From Lutraria lutraria (lineage: Eukaryota; Mollusca; Bivalvia; Venerida; Mactridae): a stretch of DNA of 64,000 nt. Shown piece by piece: positions 28,411-41,890 of this stretch (position 1 is its first letter; each line of letters begins with the position of its first letter). The translations under genes and the position numbers were made by a program. The DNA lies in NCBI GenBank assembly GCA_964023205.1, contig OZ026835.1:46101083-46165082 (forward strand), given 5' to 3'. Below the pieces are notes generated by a model. It had not been told where the DNA came from. It ran no database searches and saw only the letters and a list, made by a program, of their open reading frames with translations.

Positions 28411-31400
28411 GACAACACCCATAATATACCTCAAATATACAGTATGGTCATATATGACAATATCCATCATATACCTCAAATATACATTATGGCCATATAT
28501 GACAATATCCATCATATACCTCAAATATACATTATGGCCATATATGACAGCATCCATCATATACCTCAAATATACATTATGGTCATATATGACAATATCC
28601 ATCATATACCTCAAATATACATTATGGCCATATATGACAACATCCATCATATACCTCAAATATACATTATGGCCATATATGACAGCATCCATCATATACC
28701 TCAAATATACATTATGGTCATATATGACAATATCCATCATATACCTCAAATATACAGTATGACCATATATGACAATATCCATCATTTACCTCAAATATAC
28801 AGTATGGTCATATATGACAGCATCCATCATATACCTCAAATATACAGTATGGTCATATATGACAGCATCCATCATATACCTCAAATATACAGTATGACCA
28901 TATATGACAATATCCATCATATACCTCAAATATACATTATGGCCATATATGACAGCATCCATCATATACCTCAAATATACATTATGGTCATATATGACAA
29001 TATCCATCATATACCTCAAATATACATTATGGCCATATATGACAACATCCATCATATACCTCAAATATACATTATGGCCATATATGACAGCATCCATCAT
29101 ATACCTCAAATATACATTATGGTCATATATGACAATATCCATCATATACCTCAAATATACAGTATGACCATATATGACAATATCCATCATTTACCTCAAA
29201 TATACAGTATGGTCATATATGACAGCATCCATCATATACCTCAAATATACAGTATGGTCATATATGACAGCATCCATCATATACCTCAAATATACAGTAT
29301 GACCATATATGACAATATCCATCATATACCTCAAATATACAGTATGGTCATATATGACAGCATCCATCATATACCTCAAATATACAGTATGGTCATATAT
29401 GACAATATCCATCATATACCTCACATATACATTATGGCCATATATGACAATATCCATCATATACCTCAAATATACATTATGGCCATATATGACAGCATCC
29501 ATCATATACCTCAAATATACATTATGGTCATATATGACAATATCCATCATATACCTCAAATATACATTATGGCCATATATGACAGCATCCATCATATACC
29601 TCAAATATACATTATGGCCATATATGACAATATCCATCATATACCTCAAATATACAGTATGGTCATATATGACAATATCCATCATATACCTCAAATATAC
29701 ATTATGGTCATATATGACAATATCCATCATATACCTCAAATATACAGTATGGTCATATATGACAATATCCATCATATACCTCAAATATACATTATGGTCA
29801 TATATGACAATATCCATCATATACCTCAAATATACATTATGGCCATATATGACAATATCCATCATATACTTCAAATATACAGTATGGTCATATATGACAA
29901 CATCCATCATATACCTCAAATATACATTATGGTCATATATGACAATATCCATCATATACTTCAAATATACAGTATGGTCATATATGACAATATCCATCAT
30001 ATACCTCAAATATACATTATGGTCATATATGACAATATCCATCATATACTTCAAATATACAGTATGGTCATATATGACAATATCCATCATATACCTCAAA
30101 TATACAGTATGGTCATATATGACAATATCCATCATATACCTCAAATATACAGTATGGTCATATATGACAATATCCATTCATATACCTCAAATATACAGTA
30201 TGGTCATATATGACAATATCCATCATATACCTCAAATATACAGTATGGTCATATATGACAATATCCTTTCATATACCTCAAATATACAGTATGGTCATAT
30301 ATGACAATATCCATTCATATACCTCAAATATACAGTATGGCCATATATGACAACATCCATTCATATACCTCAAATATACAGTATGGTCATATATGACAAT
30401 GTCCATTCATATACCTCAAATATACAGTATGGCCATATATGACAACATCCATTCATATACCTCAAATATACAGTATGGTCATATATGACAACATCCATTC
30501 ATATACCTCAAATATACAGTATGGTCATATATGACAACATCCATCATATACCTCAAATATACAGTATGGCCATATATGACAATATCCATCATTTACCACA
30601 AATATACAGTATGGTCATATATGACAATATCCATCATATACTTCAAATATACAGTATGACCATATATGACAATATCCATCATTTACCACAAATATACAGT
30701 ATGACCATATATGACAATATCCATCATTTACCACAAATATACATTATGGTCATATATGACAATATCCATCATTTACCACAAATATACATTATGGTCATAT
30801 ATGACAATATCCATCATATACTTCAAATATACAGTATGACCATATATGACAATATCCATCATTTACCACAAATATACAGTATGACCATATATGACAATAT
30901 CCATCATATACCTCAAATATACATTATCACCATATATGACAACATCCATTCATATACCTCAAATATACAGTATGGTCATATATGACAACATCCATCATAT
31001 ACCTCAAATATACAGTATGGCCATATATGACAATATCCATTCATATACCTCAAATATACAGTATATCCACATATGACAATATCCATTCATATACCTCAAA
31101 TATACAGTATAGCCACATATGACAATATCCATTCATATACCTCAAATATACAGTATAGCCACATATGACAACATCCATCATATACCTCAAATATACAGTA
31201 TGGTCATATATGACAATATCCATTCATATACCTCAAATATACAGTATGGTCATATATGACAATATCCATTCATATACCTCAAATATACAGTATAGCCACA
31301 TATGACAACATCCATCATATACCACAAATATACAGTATAGCCACATATGACAGCATCCATCATATACCTCAAACATACAGTATGGTCTTATATGACAATA

Positions 31401-32765
31401 TCCATTCATATACCTCAAATATACAGTATAGCCACATATGACAGCATCCATCATATACCTCAAATATACATTATGGTCTTATATGACAACATCCATCATA
31501 TACCTCAAATATACAGTATGGTCATATATGACAATATCCATCATATACCTCAAATATACAGTATGGTCTTATATGACAATATCCATTCATATACCTCAAA
31601 TATACAGTATAGCCACATATGACAGCATCCATCATATACCTCAAATATACATTATGGTCTTATATGACAACATCCATCATATACCTCAAATATATAGTAT
31701 GGCCATATATGACAATATCCATCATATACCTCAAATATACAGTATAGCCACATATGACAGCATCCATCATATACCTCAAATATACATTATGGTCTTATAT
31801 GACAACATCCATCATATACCTCAAATATACAGTATAGCCACATATGACAATATCCATCATATACCTCAAATATACAGTATAGCCACATATGACAGCATCC
31901 ATCATATACCTCAAATATATAGTATGGCCATATATGACAACATCCATCATATACCTCAAATATACAGTATAGCCATATGACAGCATCCATCATATACCTC
32001 AAATATACATTATGGTCTTATATGACAATATCCATCATATACCTCAAATATATAGTATGGCCATATATGACAATATCCATCATATACCTCACATATACAT
32101 TATCACCATACATACAACATCATATTCCTCAAATATACAGTATGGCCATATATGACAACATCCATCACATACCTCACATATACATTATGGCAACATATGA
32201 CAACATCCATCATATACCTCACATATACATTATGAACATATAAGACAACATCCATCACATACCTCACATATACATTATGGCCACATATGACAACATCCAT
32301 CATATACCTCACATATACATTATGAACATAAAAGACAACATCCATCATATACCTCACATATACATTATGAACATATAAGACAACATCCATCACATACCTC
32401 ACATATACATTATGGCCACATATGACAACATCCATCATATACCTCACATATACATTATGAACATATAAGACAACATCCATCACATACCTCACATATACAT
32501 TATGGCCACATATGACAACATCCATCATATACCTCACATATACATTATGAACAAATAAGACGACATCCATCATATACCTCACATATACATTATGGTCATA
32601 TACGATCAAATACCTCACATATACATTATCACCATATATGACAACATCCATAATATATTTCACATATACATTATTACCATATATGACAACATCCATCATA
32701 TACCTCACATATACATTATCACCATATATGACAACATCCATCATATACCTCACATATACATTATC
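28411..32765 (+). repeat. 45-bp satellite, about 97 copies, with higher-order structure
   Basis: The unit is CATATATGACAATATCCATC then ATATACCTCAAATATACATT and ATGGC, with variants at a few sites (AATATCC/AGCATCC/AACATCC, CATTATG/CAGTATG, GGCC/GGTC/GACC). The block 28381-28785 recurs at 28786-29190, so nine units form a 405-bp higher-order repeat. From about 30170, 46-bp units (CCATTCATATACC) appear. From about 32080 a CTCACATATAC variant takes over. Long ORFs exist on both strands because the unit is a multiple of three. I read them as artefacts, not genes. Confidence 0.96.
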
Positions 32766-33226
32766 ACCATATATCCATCATATACCACGCATATACATTA
32801 TCACCATATATCCATCATATACCACACATATACATTATCACCATATATTCATCATATACTACACATATACATTATCACCATATATCCATCATATACTACA
32901 CATACATTATTATCATATATCCATCATATACCACACATATACATTATCACCATATATTCATCATACACTACACATACATTATTATCATATATCCATCATA
33001 TACCACACATATACATTATCACCATATATTCATCATATACTACACATACATTATTATCATATATCCATCATATACCACACATATACATTATCACCATATA
33101 TTCATCATACACTACACATACATTATCACCATATATTCATCATATACTTCACATATACATTATCACCATACATCCATCATATACCACACATATACATTAT
33201 CACCATACATGACAACAACCATTAAA
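32766..33226 (+). repeat. 35-bp derivative of the 45-bp satellite
   Basis: Units read ATATCCATCATATACCACAC then ATATACATTATCACC. This is the 45-bp unit lacking ten bases around GACAACATCC. Variants of 31-35 bp alternate (CACATACATTATTATC), so this edge of the array has its own amplification history. Confidence 0.9.
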
Positions 33227-33585
33227 GTCACTATTTTACTATACTGACTGTTTTAACAGGTTATTCCAAAAATTCATCCACATTTAATATTGACTGGGGT
33301 ATAATAATTTTAGGTAAGCGAACATATCTTCCCGGCTTACAGTAGTTTGTACATGTTGAGGAGAATAACTTCGATAAGGAAGTGACTAATTTCATGTGTA
33401 TAATGAAGAGGAATACACTACTTGAAGCAAAGAGTTTCATTTCCTTCCATAACCATATAATTATCAACAGCATAAAAACATGTAGGCACAAGCTTCATAT
33501 GTACAGTTTTACACGCTGTACTATTACTTATGGCATAAATGTGTATCAAGTCAAATGACAAATTTTGTCACAACTTGTACTATAA
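33227..33585. other. Spacer between satellites, nothing recognised
   Basis: Non-repetitive AT-rich sequence. The 76-codon ORF on the - strand (33261-33491) shows no domain. Confidence 0.4.
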
Positions 33586-34395
33586 TATGTACCATATAGT
33601 GTGTACTATCATGTGTACCATATTGTGTACTTCAGTGTGTACCATATAGTGTACTATAGTGTGTACTATATTGTGTACCATATCATGTACTATAGTGTGT
33701 ACCATGTAGTGTACTATAGTGTGTACCACATAATGTACTATAGTGTGAACCATATAAAGTACTATAGTGTATACCATATACATTTGTAGTGTACTTTAGT
33801 GTGTACCATATAGTGTACCATGTAGTGTACTATAGTGTGTACCATGTAGTGTACTATAGTGTGTACCATGTAGTGTACTATAGTGTGTACCATGTAGTGT
33901 ACTATAGTGTGTACCATGTAGTGTACTATGGTGTGTACCATGTAGTGTACTATGGTGTGTACCATAGAGTGTACTATAGTGTGTACCATGTAGTGTACTA
34001 TAGTGTGTACCATGTAGTGTACAATAGTGTGTACCATGTAGTGTACTATAGTGTGTACAATGTAGTGAACAATAGTGTGTACCATAGAGTGAACAATAGT
34101 GTGTACCATAGAGTGTACTATAGTGTGTACCATGTAGTGTACTATAGTGTGTACCATGTAGTGTACTATAGTGTATACCATGTAGTGTACTATAGTGTGT
34201 ACCATAGAGTGTACTATAGTGTGTACCATGTAGTGTACTATAGTGTGTACCATGTAGTGTACAATAGTGTGTACCATAGAGTGTACTATAGTGTGTACCA
34301 TGTAGTGTACTATAGTGTGTACCATGTAGTGTACTATAGTGTGTACCATATATTGTGTACTGAAAATTGTACCATGTAGTGTAATTATATAGTGT
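33586..34395 (+). repeat. 24-bp satellite built of two 12-bp halves
   Basis: The repeat is TAGTGTACTA then TAGTGTGTACCATG, with halves TAGTGTACTA-TA and TAGTGTGTACCA related to each other. The edges carry more diverged units. Each unit includes GTAC palindromes, so strands can fold. The 195-codon ORFs on both strands are by-products of the repeat. Confidence 0.95.
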
Positions 34396-35274
34396 GTAAT
34401 ATAATGTCTATAGCTGTACTTGTACTATAGCGAATTACGTTTTATTGTACTATAATACTGCATAATACAATATACACAGATTAATGCCTCTGTTGTTTTA
34501 CACTGTCAACCACCAGTCTAGCTTTTAACATACGATTTCAATAAAATTTAGAAATAATTATGTATTTAAGATTTCCGAAGAATACATTACCGTATACAAA
34601 AATACACATGCAGTTACAAGCAATTTACGTACTTATATAATGTATAATATATTTTAAAATCTACAAACTATTGCTAATACATGTATGATTCACAGATCTA
34701 TGTATTTGTTTGGTCAGATATCAAGAAACTTACATAGTTTACAGGTGATAGATTTCATCAATATCAGAGAGAAAGTTACCATACTTTTAGATCTTAACAC
34801 AATTAATTTACATCATCATTTTATATCTAAAACATACTTCCCTAGCCAAATGAAAAGATTACATTTTCATATGAAATTATTAATATGACTTTACATAATA
34901 TTCCAAACTGTTCATATGCAACAAGAATATTCAAATAGAACTGATATATTATCTTAAAATATACTTTTCCGGACTAATAAAACTATCAGTTGTGGATGGA
35001 CACAAGATCCATTACTATTAAGTAGTAAAAAAACTTTTTGATAATTTAACAAAATAAACTTCTCTGACCATTGCCATGCTTAATTCTAAAATAATAACTG
35101 TTCTATGCCATTTTGATCTATTCCAAAGTCATATTCTGTTGACACAAGAAAAACTAATCAATTAAACACTCTGAGTATCTCTGTATATAAATGTCGTAAT
35201 TCAGTCCAGCGTTGTATCAGAATTGTGTTATTAAATTTCAGTTTTATCAATCGTTGTATTCCCTAGGATGTCAT
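34396..35274. other. Intergenic, nothing recognised
   Basis: AT-rich DNA. The small ORF at 34685-34888 shows no domain. Confidence 0.4.
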
Positions 35275-35462
35275 TATGTCGTATTATGCCCCATTTCGAA
35301 GAAAAGGGGTCATAAACTTTGCACATGTCGATCAGTCGGTCCGTCCGTAACAAAACCTTGTCCGACATATAACCTAGAGAACGATTTGGCCTTAGCTCTT
35401 CACATTTGGGTGAGAGGTTGGTTATCACATGACATCCGTGTTTCACAAACACTTCCTGTTTA
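35275..35462 (+). repeat. Interspersed repeat with GTCGGTCCGTCCGT motif
   Basis: GTATTATGCCCCATTTCGAA, CAGTCGGTCCGTCCGT and the end CGTGTTTCACAAACACTTCC resemble the repeats at 41637 and 42499, which share the CCGTCCGT and GTTTCAAAAACAC features. The 83-codon ORF here lies within the repeat. Confidence 0.6.
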
Positions 35463-36799
35463 GTGTAAATGTTTTAACAATTTGTTTAATATTTCCTTTC
35501 AGGAAGTGACAGGACATATAGACAACGATGAGCCTTGAGGAATAGTGATTTGAATATACATTAGTTTATAAATCACAACTTTAGAATAATATGCATGTAA
35601 GTGAATAACTTTAATTCTAATGTCAGCACCATATACTATACAAACTCTCTCGATCTATCGTACAACTAACTCTGTTGTCCAGTAAGACACTGAACTTACT
35701 CTTATCTCAAAGAAATCAGATCAACTTAGAATAAAACATTTGAATCTATGATAGCATTGTTTTACTGTTTCCATAGCTTCTATGGTACCTCATTCATAAT
35801 TTGACCTGGTTGAAGTTTTGACGTACAACATATAGGTGTAAATAGTGCTAATACGCAACACATTTGTCCATAAAGCAACATTTTTTTTATTCCCCAAGGC
35901 TGGCCTTGGTTCAGAGGCTTGACTGTATAGTGAAATTGTGAAATGTATCACTGTGATATTTGTGGTGTCTAGTTTTCTCAATCTTTATCCGCTGTGAACT
36001 TAAAATAAAAAGTAATCCATTTGTGAATTGGAATTATAATAAAGTTTCTCTATTTAGTACAAATCAGACCCCAACCACAGTCCCTGTGTCAAATGACTTG
36101 TGAGTACAAAACCATTGATAAATTTACATAAAATGTAGATATTAACAAAGTATAACTACAGTTTGTGTTATTTATACATTATTATATCAGACATGTATAT
36201 TATACAGTCAAAATTCGTTACATAACGACATTGCTTAAATCGTCATTTCCCTTATAATATGACATGATTTAAATGTTTTGATTTTTACCCTTCTATATTT
36301 CAAATAAAAAACTTTTATTTACATTTTATTCTTATAACAACAATATTAATATCGAAATATTTCAGTCCCTAAGTCACTTATCATTCTACATGTATTCATA
36401 AAAAGTCTGTAGACAAAATATCAACCACGTCCACAGCCTGACCAGTGTTCATGAAGAAATGACCATAAACTCTTAAATGCCTTTGGCTGCTGTTCTACAT
36501 TCATTTGAGTCACTTTTCGTATGTTACTAACAAAAGACAATAGTTTGATCATTATATGTCAGAATTCTGCTTCCCCTGTCAAAATACTTTATCATTTAAC
36601 TATTCAGTATTAAGCGCATTTTCACTTCAAATGCAAGGCCGATATGAAGTTCACCACGATATCATGAACATAAAACTCGACCATTATGAAAAAAATCTCG
36701 GCTATTATGAGATTCAGTCATTCTTATTGGCTGTCCAGTTCGGCCATTATGAAACTGCTGCTATATCTTATAGTTAATTAATAAAAAAAATGATTTAAA
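35463..36799. other. Intergenic, nothing firm
   Basis: A decayed family B MITE end (GGCTTGACTGTATA, near 35915) is the only thing I recognise. Confidence 0.4.
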
Positions 36800-36889
36800 C
36801 AGAATAAACAGTTGGAGAAACACACATTGTCATTTGATTGACAGTGGAGAGTTCCCATATGTTGTCTTTCCGTTTAAAGCGATATTCAG
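36800..36889 (+). repeat. 90-bp direct repeat, left copy
   Basis: This copy begins CAGAATAAACAGTTGGAGAA and ends GCGATATTCAG. It matches 37977-38066 at 87 of 90 positions without gaps, in the same orientation, with the 32-bp array between them. Confidence 0.95.
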
Positions 36890-37062
36890 CATTTATTATT
36901 ACCGGTATGTATTATTCTGACTAAGGCGCAATGCCGAAACGTTAAGTAACATAAAGTAATTCTAACACGTGTTGTTGTTACAATGTTTTAACTGTGTTAT
37001 AGTTAATTAACAAAATTGTCAATAAGTAAGTGTTTTCATAATGACCTCAGACAGTCATATAT

Positions 37063-37850
37063 GCCTACAGCCTCAGGCCAATATGAAAGTCTTCAGCCAA
37101 ATAACAAGGCCAATATAAAAGTCTTCAGCCAAATAACAAGGCCAAGATGAAAGTCTTCAGCCAAATAACAAGGCCAAGATGAAAGTCTTCAGCCAAATAA
37201 CAAGGCCAATATGAAAGTCTTCAGCCAAATAACAAGGCCAATATCAAAGTCTTCAGCCAAATAACAAGGCCAAGATGTAAGTCTTCAGCCAAATAACAAG
37301 GCCAATATCAAAGTCTTCAGCCAAATAACAAGGCCAATATGAAAGTCTTCAGCCAAATAACAAGGCCAATATGAAAGTCTTCAGCCAAATAACAAGGCCA
37401 ATATGAAAGTCTTCAGCCAAATAACAAGGCCAATATGAAAGTCTTCAGCCAAATAAAAAGGCCAATATGAAAGTCTTCAGCCAAATAACAAGGCCAAGAT
37501 GAAAGTCTTCAGCCAAATAACAAGCCCAAGATGAAAGTCTTCAGCCAAATAACAAGGCCAATATGAAAGTCTTCAGCCAAATAAAAAGGCCAATATGAAA
37601 GTCTTCAGCCAAATAACAAGGCCAAGATGAAAGTCTTCAGCCAAATAACAAGGCCAATATGAAAGTCTTCAGCCAAATAACAAGGCAAATATGAAAGTCT
37701 TCAGCCAAATAACAAGGCAAATATGAAAGTCTTCAGCCAAATAACAAGGCCAATATGAAAGTCTTCAGCCAAATAACAAGGCCAAGATGAAAGTCTTCAA
37801 CCAAATAACAAGCCCAAGATGAAAGTCTTCAACCAAATAACAAGCCCAAG
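37063..37850 (+). repeat. 32-bp minisatellite, about 24 copies
   Basis: The unit is AATAACAAGGCCAATATGAA then AGTCTTCAGCCA. Variants CAAGATG, AAAAAGG and CAAGCCC recur in blocks, indicating later local duplication. It is framed by 90-bp direct repeats. Confidence 0.95.
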
Positions 37851-37976
37851 ATGAAAATACTTGCTTATTAACATAATAGTAATAAAACATTATCGATAAT
37901 CAAAAGATTCATTTTTATGTATTAATTTTTCTTTGATTCCTTACATTATTTTACAATTTTCACAATAAACACACTA

Positions 37977-38066
37977 CAGAATAAACGGTTGGAGAAACAC
38001 ACATTGTCATTTGATTGACAGTGGAGAGTTCCCATATGTTGCCTTTCCGTTTAAAGCGATTTTCAG
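37977..38066 (+). repeat. 90-bp direct repeat, right copy
   Basis: This copy begins CAGAATAAACGGTTGGAGAA and ends GCGATTTTCAG. It differs from the left copy at three bases only. Confidence 0.95.
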
Positions 38067-38754
38067 ACTTAACAATATTTTTTATCATATTCTGACGATA
38101 CCGTTATAATGGGTACAAACTGTACATAGCTTAAAGGTGTGATTGGTGCTAGAATGAAAGAGATGTTACTGTGCATGATAATATGAGCTACATAATTATA
38201 TATTTAGTCTAAAAATCATTGAATATTATCAATCATTTAAGTTTTCAAAAAAAGAAATCACACAAATCTTGTGCTATGAAAACATCCTGAACGTCGCGAA
38301 GTTTAATATAACAACGCTTTACTGCATTGAAGCATTAAATTACTGGATTAATTAACTCCCTGTATGATCTATGTTTCCAACAATCTAATCTACCTTACAA
38401 AAAACTTCTTTTCGTTAAAGCTGAATAGATCATGAATCAAGATAATATATAATTAAGTGATTGATTATTGATTATACATGTTGTTTAATGTTTTAATGTT
38501 TGACTTGCGTTTTTTTCGAACAGGCATGCAATCAAAATAATTGTAATCATCTTTCTACTAATTGGAATATAATTTTGCAAAAGGCCATTTGGTTAAGCAA
38601 ACAATATGTTTTTCAGAGATTGCGAAACCGTGGCCTGTTATTGTCTTAAGGCTGAAAATCTCACATTGTGGCTCATATAAATGGGTTATATTACTTTTTA
38701 ACTATTTCTTTACTTCACTTGAACACCAAAGAATATATATTGACACATATTAAG
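38067..38754. other. Intergenic, nothing recognised
   Basis: AT-rich spacer between two arrays. No feature is supported. Confidence 0.4.
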
Positions 38755-41135
38755 GAAAGTTTGTAAAACTATGATATTGTAGTATATTGACTAATAATGG
38801 AGAAAATCTGTAAAAACTATGATATAGTAGTATATTGACACATATTAAGGACAGACTGTAAAAACAATGATATTGTAGTATATTGACCCATATTAGAGAA
38901 AATCTGTAAAAATTATGATATTCTTGTATATTGACACATATTACAGAAAATCTGTAAAAATATTTGATATTGTAATAAATTGACACATATTAGAGAAAAT
39001 CTGTAAAAATTATGATATTCTTGTAAATTGACACGTATTAGAGAAAATCTGTAAAACTATGATATTGTAGTACATTGACACATATTCGAGAAAGTCTGTA
39101 AAAACTATGATATTGTTGTATATTGACACATATGAGGTAAAAACTGTAAAACTATGATATTGTAGTATATCGACTAATATTGGAGTACATCTGTAAAAAA
39201 CGATGATAGTGTAGTATATTGACACGTATTAGGTAAAATCTGTAAAACTATGATATTGTAGTATATTGACGCATATTAGAGAAATCAGTAAAAACTATGA
39301 TATTGTAGTATATTGACTCGTATTAGGTAAAATCTGTAAAACTGTGATGTTGTAATATATTGACACATATAAAGGAAAATCTGTAAAACTATGATACTGT
39401 AGTATACTGACACATATAAAGAAAATTTGTAAAACTATGATACTGTAGTATATTATTGACACATATAAAGGAAAATCTGTAAAACTATGATACTGTAGTA
39501 TATTATTGACACATATAAAGGAAAATCTGTAAAACTATGATACTGTAGTATATTGACACGTATAAAGGAAAATCTGTAAAAAGAATGATATTGTAGTATA
39601 TTGACACGTATAAGGTAAAATCTGATAAATCTATGATATTGTAGGATATTGACACGTATTAAGGAAAATCTGTAAAACTATGATATTGTAGTATATTGAC
39701 ACTTATTAGGTAAAATCTGTAAAACTATGGTATTAAGTATATTGACTAATATTGGAGAAAATCTGTAAAAAACTATGATACTGAGTATATTGACACTTTA
39801 TTAGGTAAAGTCTGTAAAACTATGATATTGTAGTATATTGACACATATAAGGTAAAATCTATAAAACTTTGGTATTGTAGTATATTGACTAATATTGGAG
39901 AAAATCAGTATATATTAGGTAAAATCTGTAAAACTATGGTATTGTAGTATATTGACTAATATTGGAGAAAATCTGTAAAAACTATGGTATTGTAGTATAT
40001 TGACACGTATTAGGTAAACTCTGTATAACTATGATATTGTAGTACATTGACTAATATTGGAGAAAATCTGTAAAAACTATGATATTGTAGTAGACACATA
40101 TTAGAGAAAGTCTGTAAAAACAATGATATTCTTGTATATTGACACGTATTAGAGAAAATCTGTAAAAATATTTGATATTCTAATATATTGACATATATAA
40201 GAGAAAATCTGTAAAACCATATGATATTGTAGTATATTGACATGTATTAATGAAACTCTGTAAAAAATATGCTATTGTAGTATATTGATTTGTATTAAGG
40301 AAAGTCTGTAAAACTATGATATTGTAGTACATTAATTGACACATATTCGCGAAAATCTGTAAAACTATGATATTGTAGTACATTGACGATTATTAGAGAA
40401 AATCTGTAAAACTATGATATTGTTGTATATTGACACATATTAGGTAAAATCTGTAAGACTATGATATTGTGATATATTGACACGTATTAGAGAAATACTA
40501 TGATAGTGCAGTATATTGACACATAATAGGTAAAATCTGTAAAAACAATGATATTGTAGTATATTGACACGTATAAGGTAAAACTGTAAAAACTATGATA
40601 TCGTAGTATATTGACAAGTATTAGAGAAAATCTGTAAAACTATGATATTGTAGTACATTAATTGACACATATTCGCGAAAATCTGTAAAACTATGATATT
40701 GTAGTACATTGACGATTATTAGAGAAAATCTGTAAAACTATGATATTGTTGTATATTGACACATATAAGGAAAATCTGTTTAAACTATGATATTGTGATA
40801 TATTGACACGTATTAGAGAAATTATGTAAAAACTATGATAGTGAAGTATATTGACACATAATAGGTAAAATCTGTAAAAACAATGATATTGTAGTATATT
40901 GACACGTATAAGGTAAAACTGTAAAAACTATGATATCGTAGTATATTGACAAGTATTAGAGAATATCTGTAAAAACTATGATATTGTAGTATATTGACAC
41001 ATATAAAGGAAAATCTGTAAAACTATGATACTGTAATATATTGACATATATAAAGGAAAATCTGTATAAACTATGATATTGTGATATATTGACACGTATT
41101 AGAGAAATTCTGTAAACTATGATATTTTGATGTAT
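38755..41135 (+). repeat. ~47-bp satellite, about 50 diverged copies
   Basis: The unit is about TGTAAAACTATGATATTGTA then GTATATTGACACATATTAGA and GAAAATC, 46-49 bp. Copies vary more than in the 45-bp arrays. A multi-unit block containing the rare TAGTACATTAATTGAC and ACATATTCGCGAAAATC recurs 326 bp apart (40325 and 40651), showing recent segmental duplication inside the array. Confidence 0.93.
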
Positions 41136-41636
41136 TAACAACAAATGAGTTTGAAAGAATCAGTTCACAGTTTACGAGGTACTTTATTTCACTTGATAAT
41201 GCTTTTGAGCACATCTTCTCTAACATTTTTTGCGATTTCCATCAAGCTTATAGGCTAACAGATCTGTTACCAGGGCATTCATGTCTGTGACATATTTCTT
41301 GTTCTACTAGTCATATATGTTAGTCAGTTATTTATAAAAATCACGAACATATATAAATCTTTTTTCGCAATTTCTTTGGTGTTTCGGATTTAAAACATTG
41401 TCCATACCAGTCATCTCAGTGCTTTAATGTATTGTATCCATATTACTTTCTGACGTATCTCTTAAATACTTTATTTAGAGTTATCTAGAAAATGTAATTA
41501 TGAAAATAACTTAATTATCGTTAATTATTTGATAGTTTCCCTAGATACTTGACTTATGTGTGAAAATTTCGTAACAGTTATTGCCCTTTTTGAAAAATAT
41601 TAATTTGTGTTGATTGATATTGCTGGATGATTTATG
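41136..41636. other. Intergenic, nothing recognised
   Basis: No ORF, repeat or inverted structure that I can support. Confidence 0.4.
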
Positions 41637-41890
41637 TTTTATCTATCGATACGGGGTATATTGTTTTGGCCTGTCTGTCTGTTTGTCCGTCTGTTTGTAC
41701 CAAACATTAACCTTGCCTATAACATCAAAACACTTCCACCTACACGGTCATCAAACTTCAAATCAACTTCATTAAATGTTGGTTCATCATGACAACTTCT
41801 ACAGGACCTGTGTTATTTTAAGGTCAGTATGTCAAAGGTCAATGTCACTCGGAGGTGGGCATTGTGTTTCAAAAACACATCTTGTTCTTA
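41637..41890 (+). repeat. Interspersed repeat (same family as 21340-21525, inverted)
   Basis: GTCTGTTTGTCCGTCTGTTT, CAAAACACTTCCACCTACA and TCATCAAACTTCAAATC match the inverse of the segment at 21340-21525. It ends GTGTTTCAAAAACACATC. Confidence 0.75.

Noticed and set aside
28444..30213. 589-codon ORF of repeated NIHHIPQIY-like units as a repeat protein gene
   Set aside because: It is the 45-bp satellite read through. Long ORFs of equal kind exist in other frames and on the opposite strand. There is no splice or promoter context, and the array drifts in unit length (46, 35 bp), which breaks frame without consequence.
33762..34379. 195-codon ORFs on both strands (VHTIVHYM / YYSVYHVV repeats)
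   Set aside because: The 24-bp unit is a multiple of three without stops. Both strands are equally open, so coding is not supported.
36800..38066. 32-bp array with conserved repeats as a CRISPR array
   Set aside because: The units are contiguous with no unique spacers, and the context is eukaryotic. It is a minisatellite.
36800..38066. LTR retrotransposon or TRIM with 90-bp terminal repeats
   Set aside because: The repeats do not begin TG or end CA, no primer-binding site is evident next to the left copy, and the interior is a minisatellite. It is kept only as an open question.
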